This document shows positions 1-5,885 of a stretch of 7,313 bases of DNA, in pieces. Source of the DNA: Pseudonocardiaceae bacterium (GTDB lineage: Bacteria; Actinomycetota; Actinomycetes; Mycobacteriales; Pseudonocardiaceae); assembly GCA_025937115.1 (NCBI GenBank), contig JAICSB010000154.1, positions 1 through 7,313 on the forward strand, in the 5' to 3' direction. Position numbers and translations under genes: made by a program. Each line of letters starts with the position of its first letter. Position 1 is the stretch's first letter. The notes below the pieces were generated by a model, which searched no databases, was not told where the DNA came from, and saw nothing but the letters and a program-made list of their open reading frames with translations.

Positions 1-1244
1 CCAATCAACTGCAGATCGATGGAGTATTGCGGGTCGATCAATACGATCAAGGCCACCGCACCGAACTTCACCACCAGTGAGGCTATTTTGGCCTGGCGGC
101 ACTCCTGTTCGGTAGTGGCGTCGCGATGCAGATAGGCCTTGTAGATGTTACGGGTCCACAGGTTCGCCGCCGCGATCGACATGATCGCGGCGGGCACCAG
201 CGCGCCGATCCCGATGGCCGCGAATGCGATCCCCGCGAACCACGAGGGGAACTGCCCCTCGAACAGCATCGGGATGACGGTGTTGGAATCCGCGCGACCG
301 GTGGCCGCATTAACGATCGGTTTGGTGTGCGCCGCGATCGCGGCATAACCCAGTAGTGCGAGCAATCCCAACACCAGCGAATACGCCGGCAGCGCCACCA
401 TGTTCCGTTTGATCACGGTGCGGCTGCGGGAGGCCAGTGCACCAGTGACGGCATGCGGGTAGAGGAACAGCGCCAGCGCGGAGCCCAGCGCCAGCGTGAT
501 GTACTGCAGCTGGTTGTTGGCGCCCAGCAGGATTCCGTCGCTCGGCGTTTTCGTGGCGGTGAACTTCGTATTCGCGGCGTCGAAGATGGAGCCCCAACCA
601 CCGAGTTTCGCCGGTAGGATGATGACAGCGGCGATGATCACGAGGTAGATCAGCGCGTCTTTGACGAAGGCGATCAGCGCTGGGGCCCGCAGGCCGGACT
701 GATAGGTGTAGACGGCGAGGATCACGAACGCGATGAACAGCGGGGCATGCCCGGCCAGGCCGCCCCCGTTGAGGCCCATCGTGCGCAGTACCGCCTCCAG
801 GCCGGCCAGTTGCAGGGCGATATAAGGCATCGTCGCGACGATTCCGGTGACCGCCACCAGCAGTGCCAGCGTCGCCGATCCGTAACGGCCCTGCACGAAG
901 TCCGCCGGGGTCACGTAGCCGTGCACCCGCGACACCGACCACAACCGGACCAGCGGCAGGAACACCAGCGGGTAGACGAGCACGGTGTAGGGCAGCGCGA
1001 AGAACCCCATCGCCCCGGCACCGAACATCAACGCGGGCACCGCAACGAAGGTATAGGCGGTGTACAGATCGCCACCGATGAGGAACCAGGTGACCCACGA
1101 GCCGAACCTGCGACCGCCTAAGCCCCACTCATCGAGGTGATCGAGAGTACCACCGCGTTGCCACCGGGCGGCGTAGAAGCCCAGCCCGGTGACCAGCACG
1201 AACAGCACCGCAAAGATGATCAGCTCGGTCCAGCGCACCGTCAC
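1..1244 (-). CDS. Sodium:solute symporter (SSS family, monocarboxylate-permease-like), 3' end outside window
   Basis: Inner-membrane Na+-coupled transporter of the SSS family; 414 residues are visible and the C-terminus lies beyond base 1. The translation starts VTVRWTELIIFAVLFVL and is made of successive hydrophobic segments, including one around GSWVTWFLIGGDLYTAYTF that I recall as typical of the MctP-like branch, which imports pyruvate, lactate, acetate or similar monocarboxylates. The substrate here is inferred. Family members have about 500 residues and 13 membrane segments, so roughly the last fifth is missing. The GTG start at 1244-1242 overlaps the TGA of the DUF3311 gene (1243-1241) as GTGA, and an in-frame TGA at 1253-1251 rules out a longer start; a second GTG at 1238 is the only nearby alternative. 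Pairing with a DUF3311 protein is common for this branch. No frameshift was seen in the stretch translated. Confidence is high for family, low for substrate. Confidence 0.9.
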   Translation of the reverse strand, partial: MTVRWTELIIFAVLFVLVTGLGFYAARWQRGGTLDHLDEWGLGGRRFGSWVTWFLIGGDLYTAYTFVAVPALMFGAGAMGFFALPYTVLVYPLVFLPLVRLWSVSRVHGYVTPADFVQGRYGSATLALLVAVTGIVATMPYIALQLAGLEAVLRTMGLNGGGLAGHAPLFIAFVILAVYTYQSGLRAPALIAFVKDALIYLVIIAAVIILPAKLGGWGSIFDAANTKFTATKTPSDGILLGANNQLQYITLALGSALALFLYPHAVTGALASRSRTVIKRNMVALPAYSLVLGLLALLGYAAIAAHTKPIVNAATGRADSNTVIPMLFEGQFPSWFAGIAFAAIGIGALVPAAIMSIAAANLWTRNIYKAYLHRDATTEQECRQAKIASLVVKFGAVALIVLIDPQYSIDLQLI

Positions 1245-1435
1245 CGTCGGTCACCCGCCTTGAGGTACACAACCGCCACACAGATCACCCCGAGCGGGAC
1301 GAAGAGGAACTGCACCCAGTAGAACACCGGGAACCCCCACACCCGAGGCTCATCGCTGTTGTACAGCGGCGTGACCAACACCAACAGCGGCACCAGCAGC
1401 AACACCTTCCACCACATCTGAGACATTATGCGCAT
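1241..1435 (-). CDS. DUF3311 small membrane protein, partner of the symporter
   Basis: A 64-residue protein with two hydrophobic segments (about residues 8-23 and 37-58) joined by a short loop with YNSDEPRVWGFPVFYWVQ. The pattern of YN, EP, then GFPFFYW before the second helix is what I recall of DUF3311 proteins, which are usually encoded just before an SSS-type symporter. Their molecular role is unknown; assembly or regulation of the transporter is a common guess. The stop overlaps the symporter GTG start by 4 bases, which implies translational coupling. The start is uncertain: ATG codons at 1435, 1426 and 1417 are in frame and no strong ribosome binding site separates them; MSQMWW (1426) would look most like the family. 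Both ends of the protein are charged or polar and nothing appears truncated. Confidence 0.85.
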   Translation of the reverse strand: MRIMSQMWWKVLLLVPLLVLVTPLYNSDEPRVWGFPVFYWVQFLFVPLGVICVAVVYLKAGDRR

Positions 1436-1499
1436 CGAGCGGGGTCACAGGGCCGTATTCGAGGAAGTCATACTGCCAACTTGGTCATCGAACCTCGGG

Positions 1500-1513
1500 C
1501 CAGCTCGGGCTGG
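1500..1513. other. Short inverted repeat in the TNT-DUF3311 gap
   Basis: The 114 bases between the TNT gene stop and the DUF3311 start hold no credible gene. A perfect 5-base inverted repeat, CCAGC-TCGG-GCTGG, lies about 37 bases after the TNT stop. It could form a small GC-rich hairpin in the transcript, but no T-run follows on the minus strand, so it is not a convincing intrinsic terminator. I could not identify a promoter with a good -35/-10 pair in front of the DUF3311 gene, so whether the symporter pair is read through from upstream or started here is open. Confidence 0.3.
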
Positions 1514-1549
1514 TGACGTCGAGTTTGAGATCCCCGCAGACATCGACCT

Positions 1550-2230
1550 CTAATTAAGTCGCTGGAGGTAGCCGTTGTCGATCAAGTACTTGACGTTAGC
1601 CCCAGTGGGCTTATCGGGCAGCAGCGTGCCATCTAGTTGATACTGTTCACCTCCACCAGGTTGGGCGAACCACGCAGCGGCCGGCCCGGCCTCGACGGTG
1701 AAGGGCTTGATCACCTCGTAGGCGTGGTAGTTGCAGGTGTATCGCGAATCGAAGGTGTTCAGGTTCGCTGGCGGGATGGACCGCGCCCCGTAAGGAGCGC
1801 CGTAGGGAGCTAGGAAACCGCCGAACTCGCTACCATAACGGTCCAGCCGAGTGCCCACTGCCAGAGCCCGTGGGGTTTCCTCGGGATAGCCGTCAGGATT
1901 GATCACGAAGCCGTTAGCGGGTGGGTAGATGAAGCTGCCCTGGCCACCGTTAGCAGTGGGGTCATAATACTGCGCCAAGAATTGCTCGGGGGTGTCCTGC
2001 CCGGTACGCCGGTAACCGGCAACCTCGTCACCGACCTCGCTCAGTCCAGGGGCAGGCAGCTGCTCCGGGCCAAGCCGACGATCACTTTCGAAGAAGGTGG
2101 CCGAACACTGGGACTGGGCAGAGTCCGGAGCAGCAGCGACCGCCGTCGGGGTGAGCGCCGGTATTCCCGTCAGGACGGTCGCAGCGAGTAGGACACCGGC
2201 TGATTGCAACGCCGAACGAACACAGAGCAT
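1550..2230 (-). CDS. Secreted TNT-domain protein, probable NAD(P)+ glycohydrolase
   Basis: A 226-residue protein with an N-terminal signal peptide (hydrophobic residues about 10-33, Ala-rich cleavage region near 31-35) and a C-terminal TNT domain (about residues 98-226). TNT is the NAD+-hydrolysing toxin domain first described at the C-terminus of Mycobacterium tuberculosis CpnT. Visible marks are YPPANGFV, LDRYGSEFGGFLAPYG, the IPPANLNT segment, YHAYEV, AGPAAAWFAQPGGGEQYQL and a final YLIDNGYLQ. His169 and Gln196 are candidate counterparts of the CpnT catalytic His and Gln, and Arg131 of a substrate Arg; this alignment is by eye. The mature part has just two cysteines, C42 and C166, which could form a disulfide, as expected for an exported enzyme. 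Layout and the IPPANLNT/YHAYEV stretch recall secreted fungal NADases more than the large channel-linked CpnT. ATG 2230 is the only ATG, GTG or TTG in the open frame, with AAGGA at 2245-2241 ten bases upstream. No immunity gene is adjacent. GC is about 61% in seven sampled rows. Activity is inferred. Confidence 0.85.
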   Translation of the reverse strand: MLCVRSALQSAGVLLAATVLTGIPALTPTAVAAAPDSAQSQCSATFFESDRRLGPEQLPAPGLSEVGDEVAGYRRTGQDTPEQFLAQYYDPTANGGQGSFIYPPANGFVINPDGYPEETPRALAVGTRLDRYGSEFGGFLAPYGAPYGARSIPPANLNTFDSRYTCNYHAYEVIKPFTVEAGPAAAWFAQPGGGEQYQLDGTLLPDKPTGANVKYLIDNGYLQRLN

Positions 2231-2528
2231 GGCAGGAAGGTCCTTATCGGGTATTCGGCCGGCCCACCGCGTTGCACCTGCGGCTTCATGCGGCCGATCA
2301 AGGGGGACAGACCTGCATCGGGCTCAGAAACCCCAGTGTTGAGTCAGAACACCCCAACGCCACCCGAAGGCGTGATGGCGAACGCCTCGTGATTGCCCAG
2401 AATCTCCCGTTTGCCCCGTTGATCTAAGATTGTCGTCAATCAACCGTCACTGGAGGCGGCCATCCGTCGTGATAGACCAACCCTGGTAAATACGGCTACG
2501 GACTCGTAATGGCACCCGTGAATGCGGG
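2231..2528. other. Intergenic region between pckG and the TNT gene
   Basis: These 298 bases separate the pckG stop from the TNT start. I see no credible gene: open frames are short, overlap neighbours, and lack a ribosome binding site or recognisable product. Just after the pckG stop there is a weak hairpin (TACG-GACT-CGTA near 2496-2507) that is too small to call as a terminator. In the middle lies an inverted repeat (2418-2444, listed separately). The length suggests the TNT gene has its own promoter, but I cannot point to a clear -35/-10 pair; a TTGACG on the minus strand near 2437-2432 is the best -35-like hexamer, without a good -10 at the right distance. Confidence 0.5.
2418..2444. promoter_or_regulatory. 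Inverted repeat upstream of the TNT gene, possible operator
   Basis: GTTGAT (2418-2423) and ATCAAC (2439-2444) form a perfect 6-base inverted repeat with a 15-base AT-richer spacer. It lies about 190 bases upstream of the TNT start and about 85 bases beyond the pckG stop. The half-site spacing, near two helical turns centre to centre, would suit a dimeric regulator, and the repeat overlaps the TTGACG that could serve as a -35. A chance match of this size is quite possible. Confidence 0.25.
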
Positions 2529-4358
2529 TCAGAGGCGGTGCTTGAGAGCGGCGAGCTCGTCGTGTAGCACGGTGGGCAGGGGCTCGCCGATCTTGTCGAA
2601 CCACGCTTGGATGTAGGGGATCTCGGCGCGCCACTCGTCGCTGTTCACCGCAAGCGCTGCGGCGACATCGTCGATCGGGATGTCCAGGCCGGACAGGTCG
2701 AGCTGATCCGGGGTGGGTACCCGGCCGACCGGGGTGTCCACCGCTGCGGCCCGGCCCTCGATCCGTTCGATGATCCACTTGAGTACCCGGCTGTTCTCCC
2801 GGAAACCTGGCCACAGGAACCGCTGGTCGCCACCGCGTCGGAACCAGTTCACGTAGAAGATCTTGGGGAGCTTGCTGGCGTCGGCGCGCTTGCCGGTGTC
2901 GATCCAGTGCTGGAAGTAGTCACCGGCGTGGTAGCCGATGAACGGCAGCATCGCCATCGGGTCGCGACGCACCTCGCCTAGCGGGCCGGCGGCCGCTGCG
3001 GTCTTCTCGCTGGACAGCGTGGCACCCAGGAACACCCCGTGCTGCCAGTCGAACGCCTCGTTGACCAGCGGGATGGTGCCGGCCCGACGCCCGCCGAACA
3101 GGATCGCCGAGATCGGCACGCCCTGCGGATCGTCCCACTCAGCGGCGAGCATCGGGCATTGCGCCATCGGCGTGCAGTACCGGGAGTTCGGGTGCGCACC
3201 GCGTTTGCCGGCCGCACCGTCAGCGGGCGTCCAGTCCTGTGTGGTCCATGAGGTGAGGTGCGCCGGCGGTGGATCCCCGCCTTCCCACCAGACGTCACCG
3301 TCGTCGGTGAGCGCGACATTGGTGAAGATCGAGTTGCCGTACTCCAGGGTGCGCATGGCGTTGGGGTTGGTCTTCCAGCTGGTGTTCGGCGCCACGCCGA
3401 AGAACCCGTTCTCCGGGTTCACCGCATAGAGCCGGCCGTCGGCACCGAAGCGCATCCAAGCGATGTCATCACCCAAGGTCTCGGCCTTCCAGCCCGGGAT
3501 GGTCGGCGCGAGCATCGCCATGTTCGTCTTACCGCAGCCTGAGGGGAACGCGGCCGCGATGTAATGCGCCGCCCCCTGCGGGTTGGTCAGCTTGAGGATC
3601 AGCATGTGCTCGGCGAGCCAACCCTCGTCGCGGGCCATCACCGAGGCGATCCGCAGCGCGTAGCACTTCTTGCCCAGCAGCGCGTTGCCGCCGTAGCCGG
3701 AGCCGTAGCTCCAGATCATCCGGTCATCGGGGAAGTGACTGATGTACTTGGTGTCGTTGCACGGCCACGACACATCAGCTTCGCCGGGTGCCAGCGGGTG
3801 GCCCACCGAGTGCAAGCACGCCACGAAGTCCGCCTCGGCACCGTCGGGCGAGATGAACTTGCGCAGCGCGGCCTCGCCCATCCGGGTCATGATCTTCATC
3901 GAGCACACCACGTAGGCGGAATCGGTGATCTCGACGCCCAATTTGGGTGCCGCGTCCCCCAGCGGGCCCATGCAGAAGGGCACCACGTACATGGTCCTAC
4001 CGCGCATGCACCCCCGGTACAGCCCGGTCATGATTGACTTCATCTCGTCCGGGTGCATCCAGTTGTTGGTGGGTCCGCTGTCCCGCTGCGCTCGCGAGCA
4101 GATGAAGGTGCGCTCTTCGACCCGGGCCACGTCCGCGGGATCCGAGACAGCCCAGAATGAGTTCGGTTTGCGGGCCAGCCGGCGCACCGTGCCGGTGTCG
4201 ACCAGTTGGGTGGTGAGCCGGTCCCATTCCTGCTGGGATCCGTCACACCACTCGACGCGGTCGGGGGTGGTGAGCTCGGCGATATCGCGCACCCAGTTGC
4301 ACAACCGCGCGTGGCTTATCGGGGCATCATCCAGGCCTGGAATGGTCGCTGCAGTCAC
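2529..4358 (-). CDS. pckG: Phosphoenolpyruvate carboxykinase (GTP), EC 4.1.1.32
   Basis: Cytosolic enzyme converting oxaloacetate and GTP to PEP, CO2 and GDP, the entry step of gluconeogenesis; in mycobacteria it is needed on fatty acids and other carbon sources feeding the TCA cycle. It has 609 residues, against about 606 in the M. tuberculosis enzyme as I recall it. Visible motifs: [15 protein letters not shown] (217-231, substrate/metal region); His251 in AEHMLIL; the kinase-1a P-loop FPSGCGKTN (271-279) with the Cys275 characteristic of GTP-type enzymes; kinase-2 GDDIAWM (296-302); a mobile lid around [10 protein letters not shown] (449-458); and NWFRRG (504-509) in the nucleotide-binding part. 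All key residues are present. The frame is open back to an ATG at 4439, but the GTG at 4358 is preferred: the protein then begins [10 protein letters not shown] like its relatives, and AGGAGG lies six bases upstream. The additional 27 codons have no family similarity. A second genomic copy cannot be excluded. Confidence 0.97.
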   Translation of the reverse strand: MTAATIPGLDDAPISHARLCNWVRDIAELTTPDRVEWCDGSQQEWDRLTTQLVDTGTVRRLARKPNSFWAVSDPADVARVEERTFICSRAQRDSGPTNNWMHPDEMKSIMTGLYRGCMRGRTMYVVPFCMGPLGDAAPKLGVEITDSAYVVCSMKIMTRMGEAALRKFISPDGAEADFVACLHSVGHPLAPGEADVSWPCNDTKYISHFPDDRMIWSYGSGYGGNALLGKKCYALRIASVMARDEGWLAEHMLILKLTNPQGAAHYIAAAFPSGCGKTNMAMLAPTIPGWKAETLGDDIAWMRFGADGRLYAVNPENGFFGVAPNTSWKTNPNAMRTLEYGNSIFTNVALTDDGDVWWEGGDPPPAHLTSWTTQDWTPADGAAGKRGAHPNSRYCTPMAQCPMLAAEWDDPQGVPISAILFGGRRAGTIPLVNEAFDWQHGVFLGATLSSEKTAAAAGPLGEVRRDPMAMLPFIGYHAGDYFQHWIDTGKRADASKLPKIFYVNWFRRGGDQRFLWPGFRENSRVLKWIIERIEGRAAAVDTPVGRVPTPDQLDLSGLDIPIDDVAAALAVNSDEWRAEIPYIQAWFDKIGEPLPTVLHDELAALKHRL

Positions 4359-4364
4359 TGCTCG

Positions 4365-4370
4365 CCTCCT
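4365..4370 (-). promoter_or_regulatory. Ribosome binding site deciding the pckG start
   Basis: On the minus strand AGGAGG is followed by six bases (CGAGCA) and then the GTG at 4358. This is a full match to the anti-Shine-Dalgarno sequence at the best spacing and sets the start 27 codons inside the longest open frame. A TAGCCT (4390-4385), which fits a mycobacterial TANNNT -10, lies just upstream and would give a leader of about 20 bases, but no -35 match is seen 17 bases before it, so that promoter is only a suggestion. Confidence 0.8.
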
Positions 4371-4455
4371 ACCGGATGGTAAAAAGGCTAACCCCAGGTG
4401 ACCACTCAGTGCCGAGCTCACGCTTGAGAGATCGCTCACCCCCCCAAAATCGGTT

Positions 4456-4485
4456 CAGTGCGTTGCACTGCGATATCGCAGGTGC
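4456..4485. repeat. Two overlapping inverted repeats between tldE and pckG
   Basis: CAGTGC-GTT-GCACTG (4456-4470) is a perfect 6-base inverted repeat with a 3-base centre, and CTGCGATATCGCAG (4468-4481) is a perfect 14-base palindrome sharing bases 4468-4470 with it. GCAC (4465-4468) can also pair with GTGC (4482-4485), extending the second structure with a one-base bulge. The element starts directly at the tldE stop codon. On the minus strand the first hairpin is followed within about ten bases by TTTT, so it may be a weak intrinsic terminator for tldD-tldE. It may instead, or also, be an operator for pckG, whose start is about 100 bases further on. The repeats themselves are directly seen; the function is inferred. 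Confidence 0.55.
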
Positions 4486-5885
4486 TAGCTAGCTGGGCTC
4501 ACCGAGGACATGTTGAAGTCCGGCACCCGGATGGGGGGCAGCGCGGTGCGGGAAAACCAGTCCTTCCACTCCCGGCACAAGGTCCGCCCGGTAGCGCCGA
4601 CTTCGGTGACCCGCCGGAGCAGATCGATCGGGCTCTCGTTGAACCGGAAGTTGTTCACCTGACCGACCACCTCACCACCTTCGATGAGGTACACCCCGTC
4701 CCTGGTCAGACCGGTGAGCAACAACGACACCGGATCAACCTCACGGATGTACCACAGGCAGGTCAGCAGCAGTCCACGCTCGGTGCGCGCCACCAGGTCG
4801 TCGGTCGACGCCGGCGAGCCCCCGGTCAGCACCAGGTTCTCCGGCGGCGGGGTGAACTGCCCACCCAGCTCCTCGGCCGCCGCCCGGGGATAGGCCAGCG
4901 CGTTGATCGTGCCGTCGCGCAGCCAGTCGACCCGGTGCACGCCGACGCCGTTGTCGAACACGCTCACCGAGTCGCCCGAGGCGGTGGTGACCAGGAACGG
5001 TGCGGTCTGCAAGCCTGCCGCGACGGGATCGCTGGACAGCGTGAGCGGCAGGTCGGTGAGCCGCTCACCCAGCCGGGTGCCGCCCGGCTGCTCGTCGCCC
5101 GTCTTGTCGCGGGCACGGTCGTCGGGCGCGGCGAACGGCGAGCGCCCCTCGTGAGCCGGCCGACCATCCATGGACCAAACCATGTAAAGCATGAGATCAG
5201 CGACCGCCGAGGGCGGCAGGATGGTCTCGTACCGGCCCGCGGGCAGCTGCAGCTGCCGGCCCGACCAGCTCAGTCGGCGGCGCACCTCGGCGGCCAGCGC
5301 GGTGAAATCCAGATCGGTGAAATCAGCCGTGTAGGCCCCGGCCCAGGCGCTGCGGGTGAGATCGTCGGCGATCTTGCCGTTGAGCTCGACGGTGCCGGTG
5401 GGTTGAACCCAGCGGCGGCGCAGCCCGCTGGAGGACGCCAGCCAGGTGGTCTCCAGGCGGTGCTCGGCGAATCCGTAGAGCAGTTCATTACGCGAGCTGG
5501 CGAACGCGGCGGCCAGCTCATCGGTCAGGCGGGCGAACACCCCGATCTCGGTGGCCGCCGCCGGCGCGTCGTAGTCGTCGTCAGCAGAGCCATCCAGCAG
5601 GGGCGCGGCGTCGCGGTTCGGCCCGGACTGCCGGGCGGCGTCCTCGCTGGCCGCCACCACGGCGCGCACCTCATCGAGATCGACACCGTTACCGCTGACC
5701 ACGCCAACCGAGTCCGCAAAAGCCGAGATCACGGCGAACGAGCGGGTGGTGGTGTGCCCGTTGGTGGTCATCGTGCTGTTCGCCCAGCGCAGGTTGACTT
5801 CGCTGGTGTCGGTGAGCACCACGATGCAGCCGTCCGCCTTCGACGCGGCCAGCGCGGTCGTGGTCAGCTCGTCAGGACGGATCAC
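4485..5885 (-). CDS. tldE: TldE/PmbA-type subunit of the TldD-TldE metallopeptidase
   Basis: Non-metal-binding partner in the TldD/TldE heterodimer, a cytosolic peptidase known in Escherichia coli for maturing microcin B17 and degrading the CcdA antitoxin; the substrate in actinobacteria is unknown. The 466 residues show the TldD/PmbA layout: an N-terminal mixed domain (about 1-200) and a C-terminal barrel-like domain with SVFDNGVGVHRVDW, NLVLTGG, GLLLTCLWYIREVDP, GLTRDGVYLIEGGEVVGQVNNFRFNESP and the closing LPPIRVPDFNMSSVS that I recall from actinobacterial members. No HExxxH motif is present, as expected for TldE; HEG near WSMDGRPAHEG is not followed by the second His. The GTG start at 5885-5883 overlaps the tldD stop (GTGA) and has AGGAGG at 5898-5893. 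The frame stays open to an ATG at 6014, but those 43 extra residues would overlap tldD and have no family features. M. tuberculosis Rv2314c is the counterpart I recall. Confidence 0.9.
   Translation of the reverse strand: MIRPDELTTTALAASKADGCIVVLTDTSEVNLRWANSTMTTNGHTTTRSFAVISAFADSVGVVSGNGVDLDEVRAVVAASEDAARQSGPNRDAAPLLDGSADDDYDAPAAATEIGVFARLTDELAAAFASSRNELLYGFAEHRLETTWLASSSGLRRRWVQPTGTVELNGKIADDLTRSAWAGAYTADFTDLDFTALAAEVRRRLSWSGRQLQLPAGRYETILPPSAVADLMLYMVWSMDGRPAHEGRSPFAAPDDRARDKTGDEQPGGTRLGERLTDLPLTLSSDPVAAGLQTAPFLVTTASGDSVSVFDNGVGVHRVDWLRDGTINALAYPRAAAEELGGQFTPPPENLVLTGGSPASTDDLVARTERGLLLTCLWYIREVDPVSLLLTGLTRDGVYLIEGGEVVGQVNNFRFNESPIDLLRRVTEVGATGRTLCREWKDWFSRTALPPIRVPDFNMSSVSPAS

Noticed and set aside
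310..1128. 272-codon minus-strand open frame within the symporter region
   Set aside because: It is a shifted frame rich in Arg, Gly and Ala. The neighbouring frame gives a clean membrane transporter from 1244 down to base 1.
1445..1471. Eight-codon minus-strand mini-frame (MTSSNTAL) just before the DUF3311 gene
   Set aside because: It is too short to support, has no clear ribosome binding site, and lacks the repeated codons of an attenuation leader.
1436..1549. Search for an immunity gene downstream of the TNT gene
   Set aside because: Only 114 bases are available, and no open frame of useful length with a start and ribosome binding site is present.
2171..2289. Possible small minus-strand peptide starting MKPQVQRGG before the TNT start
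   Set aside because: It overlaps the TNT signal peptide in another frame, has no good ribosome binding site and no precursor-like features.
2440..2814. 124-codon minus-strand frame spanning the pckG end and the gap after it
   Set aside because: Most of it is a shifted frame of pckG; the remainder in the gap has no independent start, motif or ribosome binding site.
3564..4037. Plus-strand open frames opposite pckG (also 2938-3429 and 3925-4401)
   Set aside because: They are antisense to strongly conserved pckG motifs and show no domain, signal peptide or ribosome binding site.
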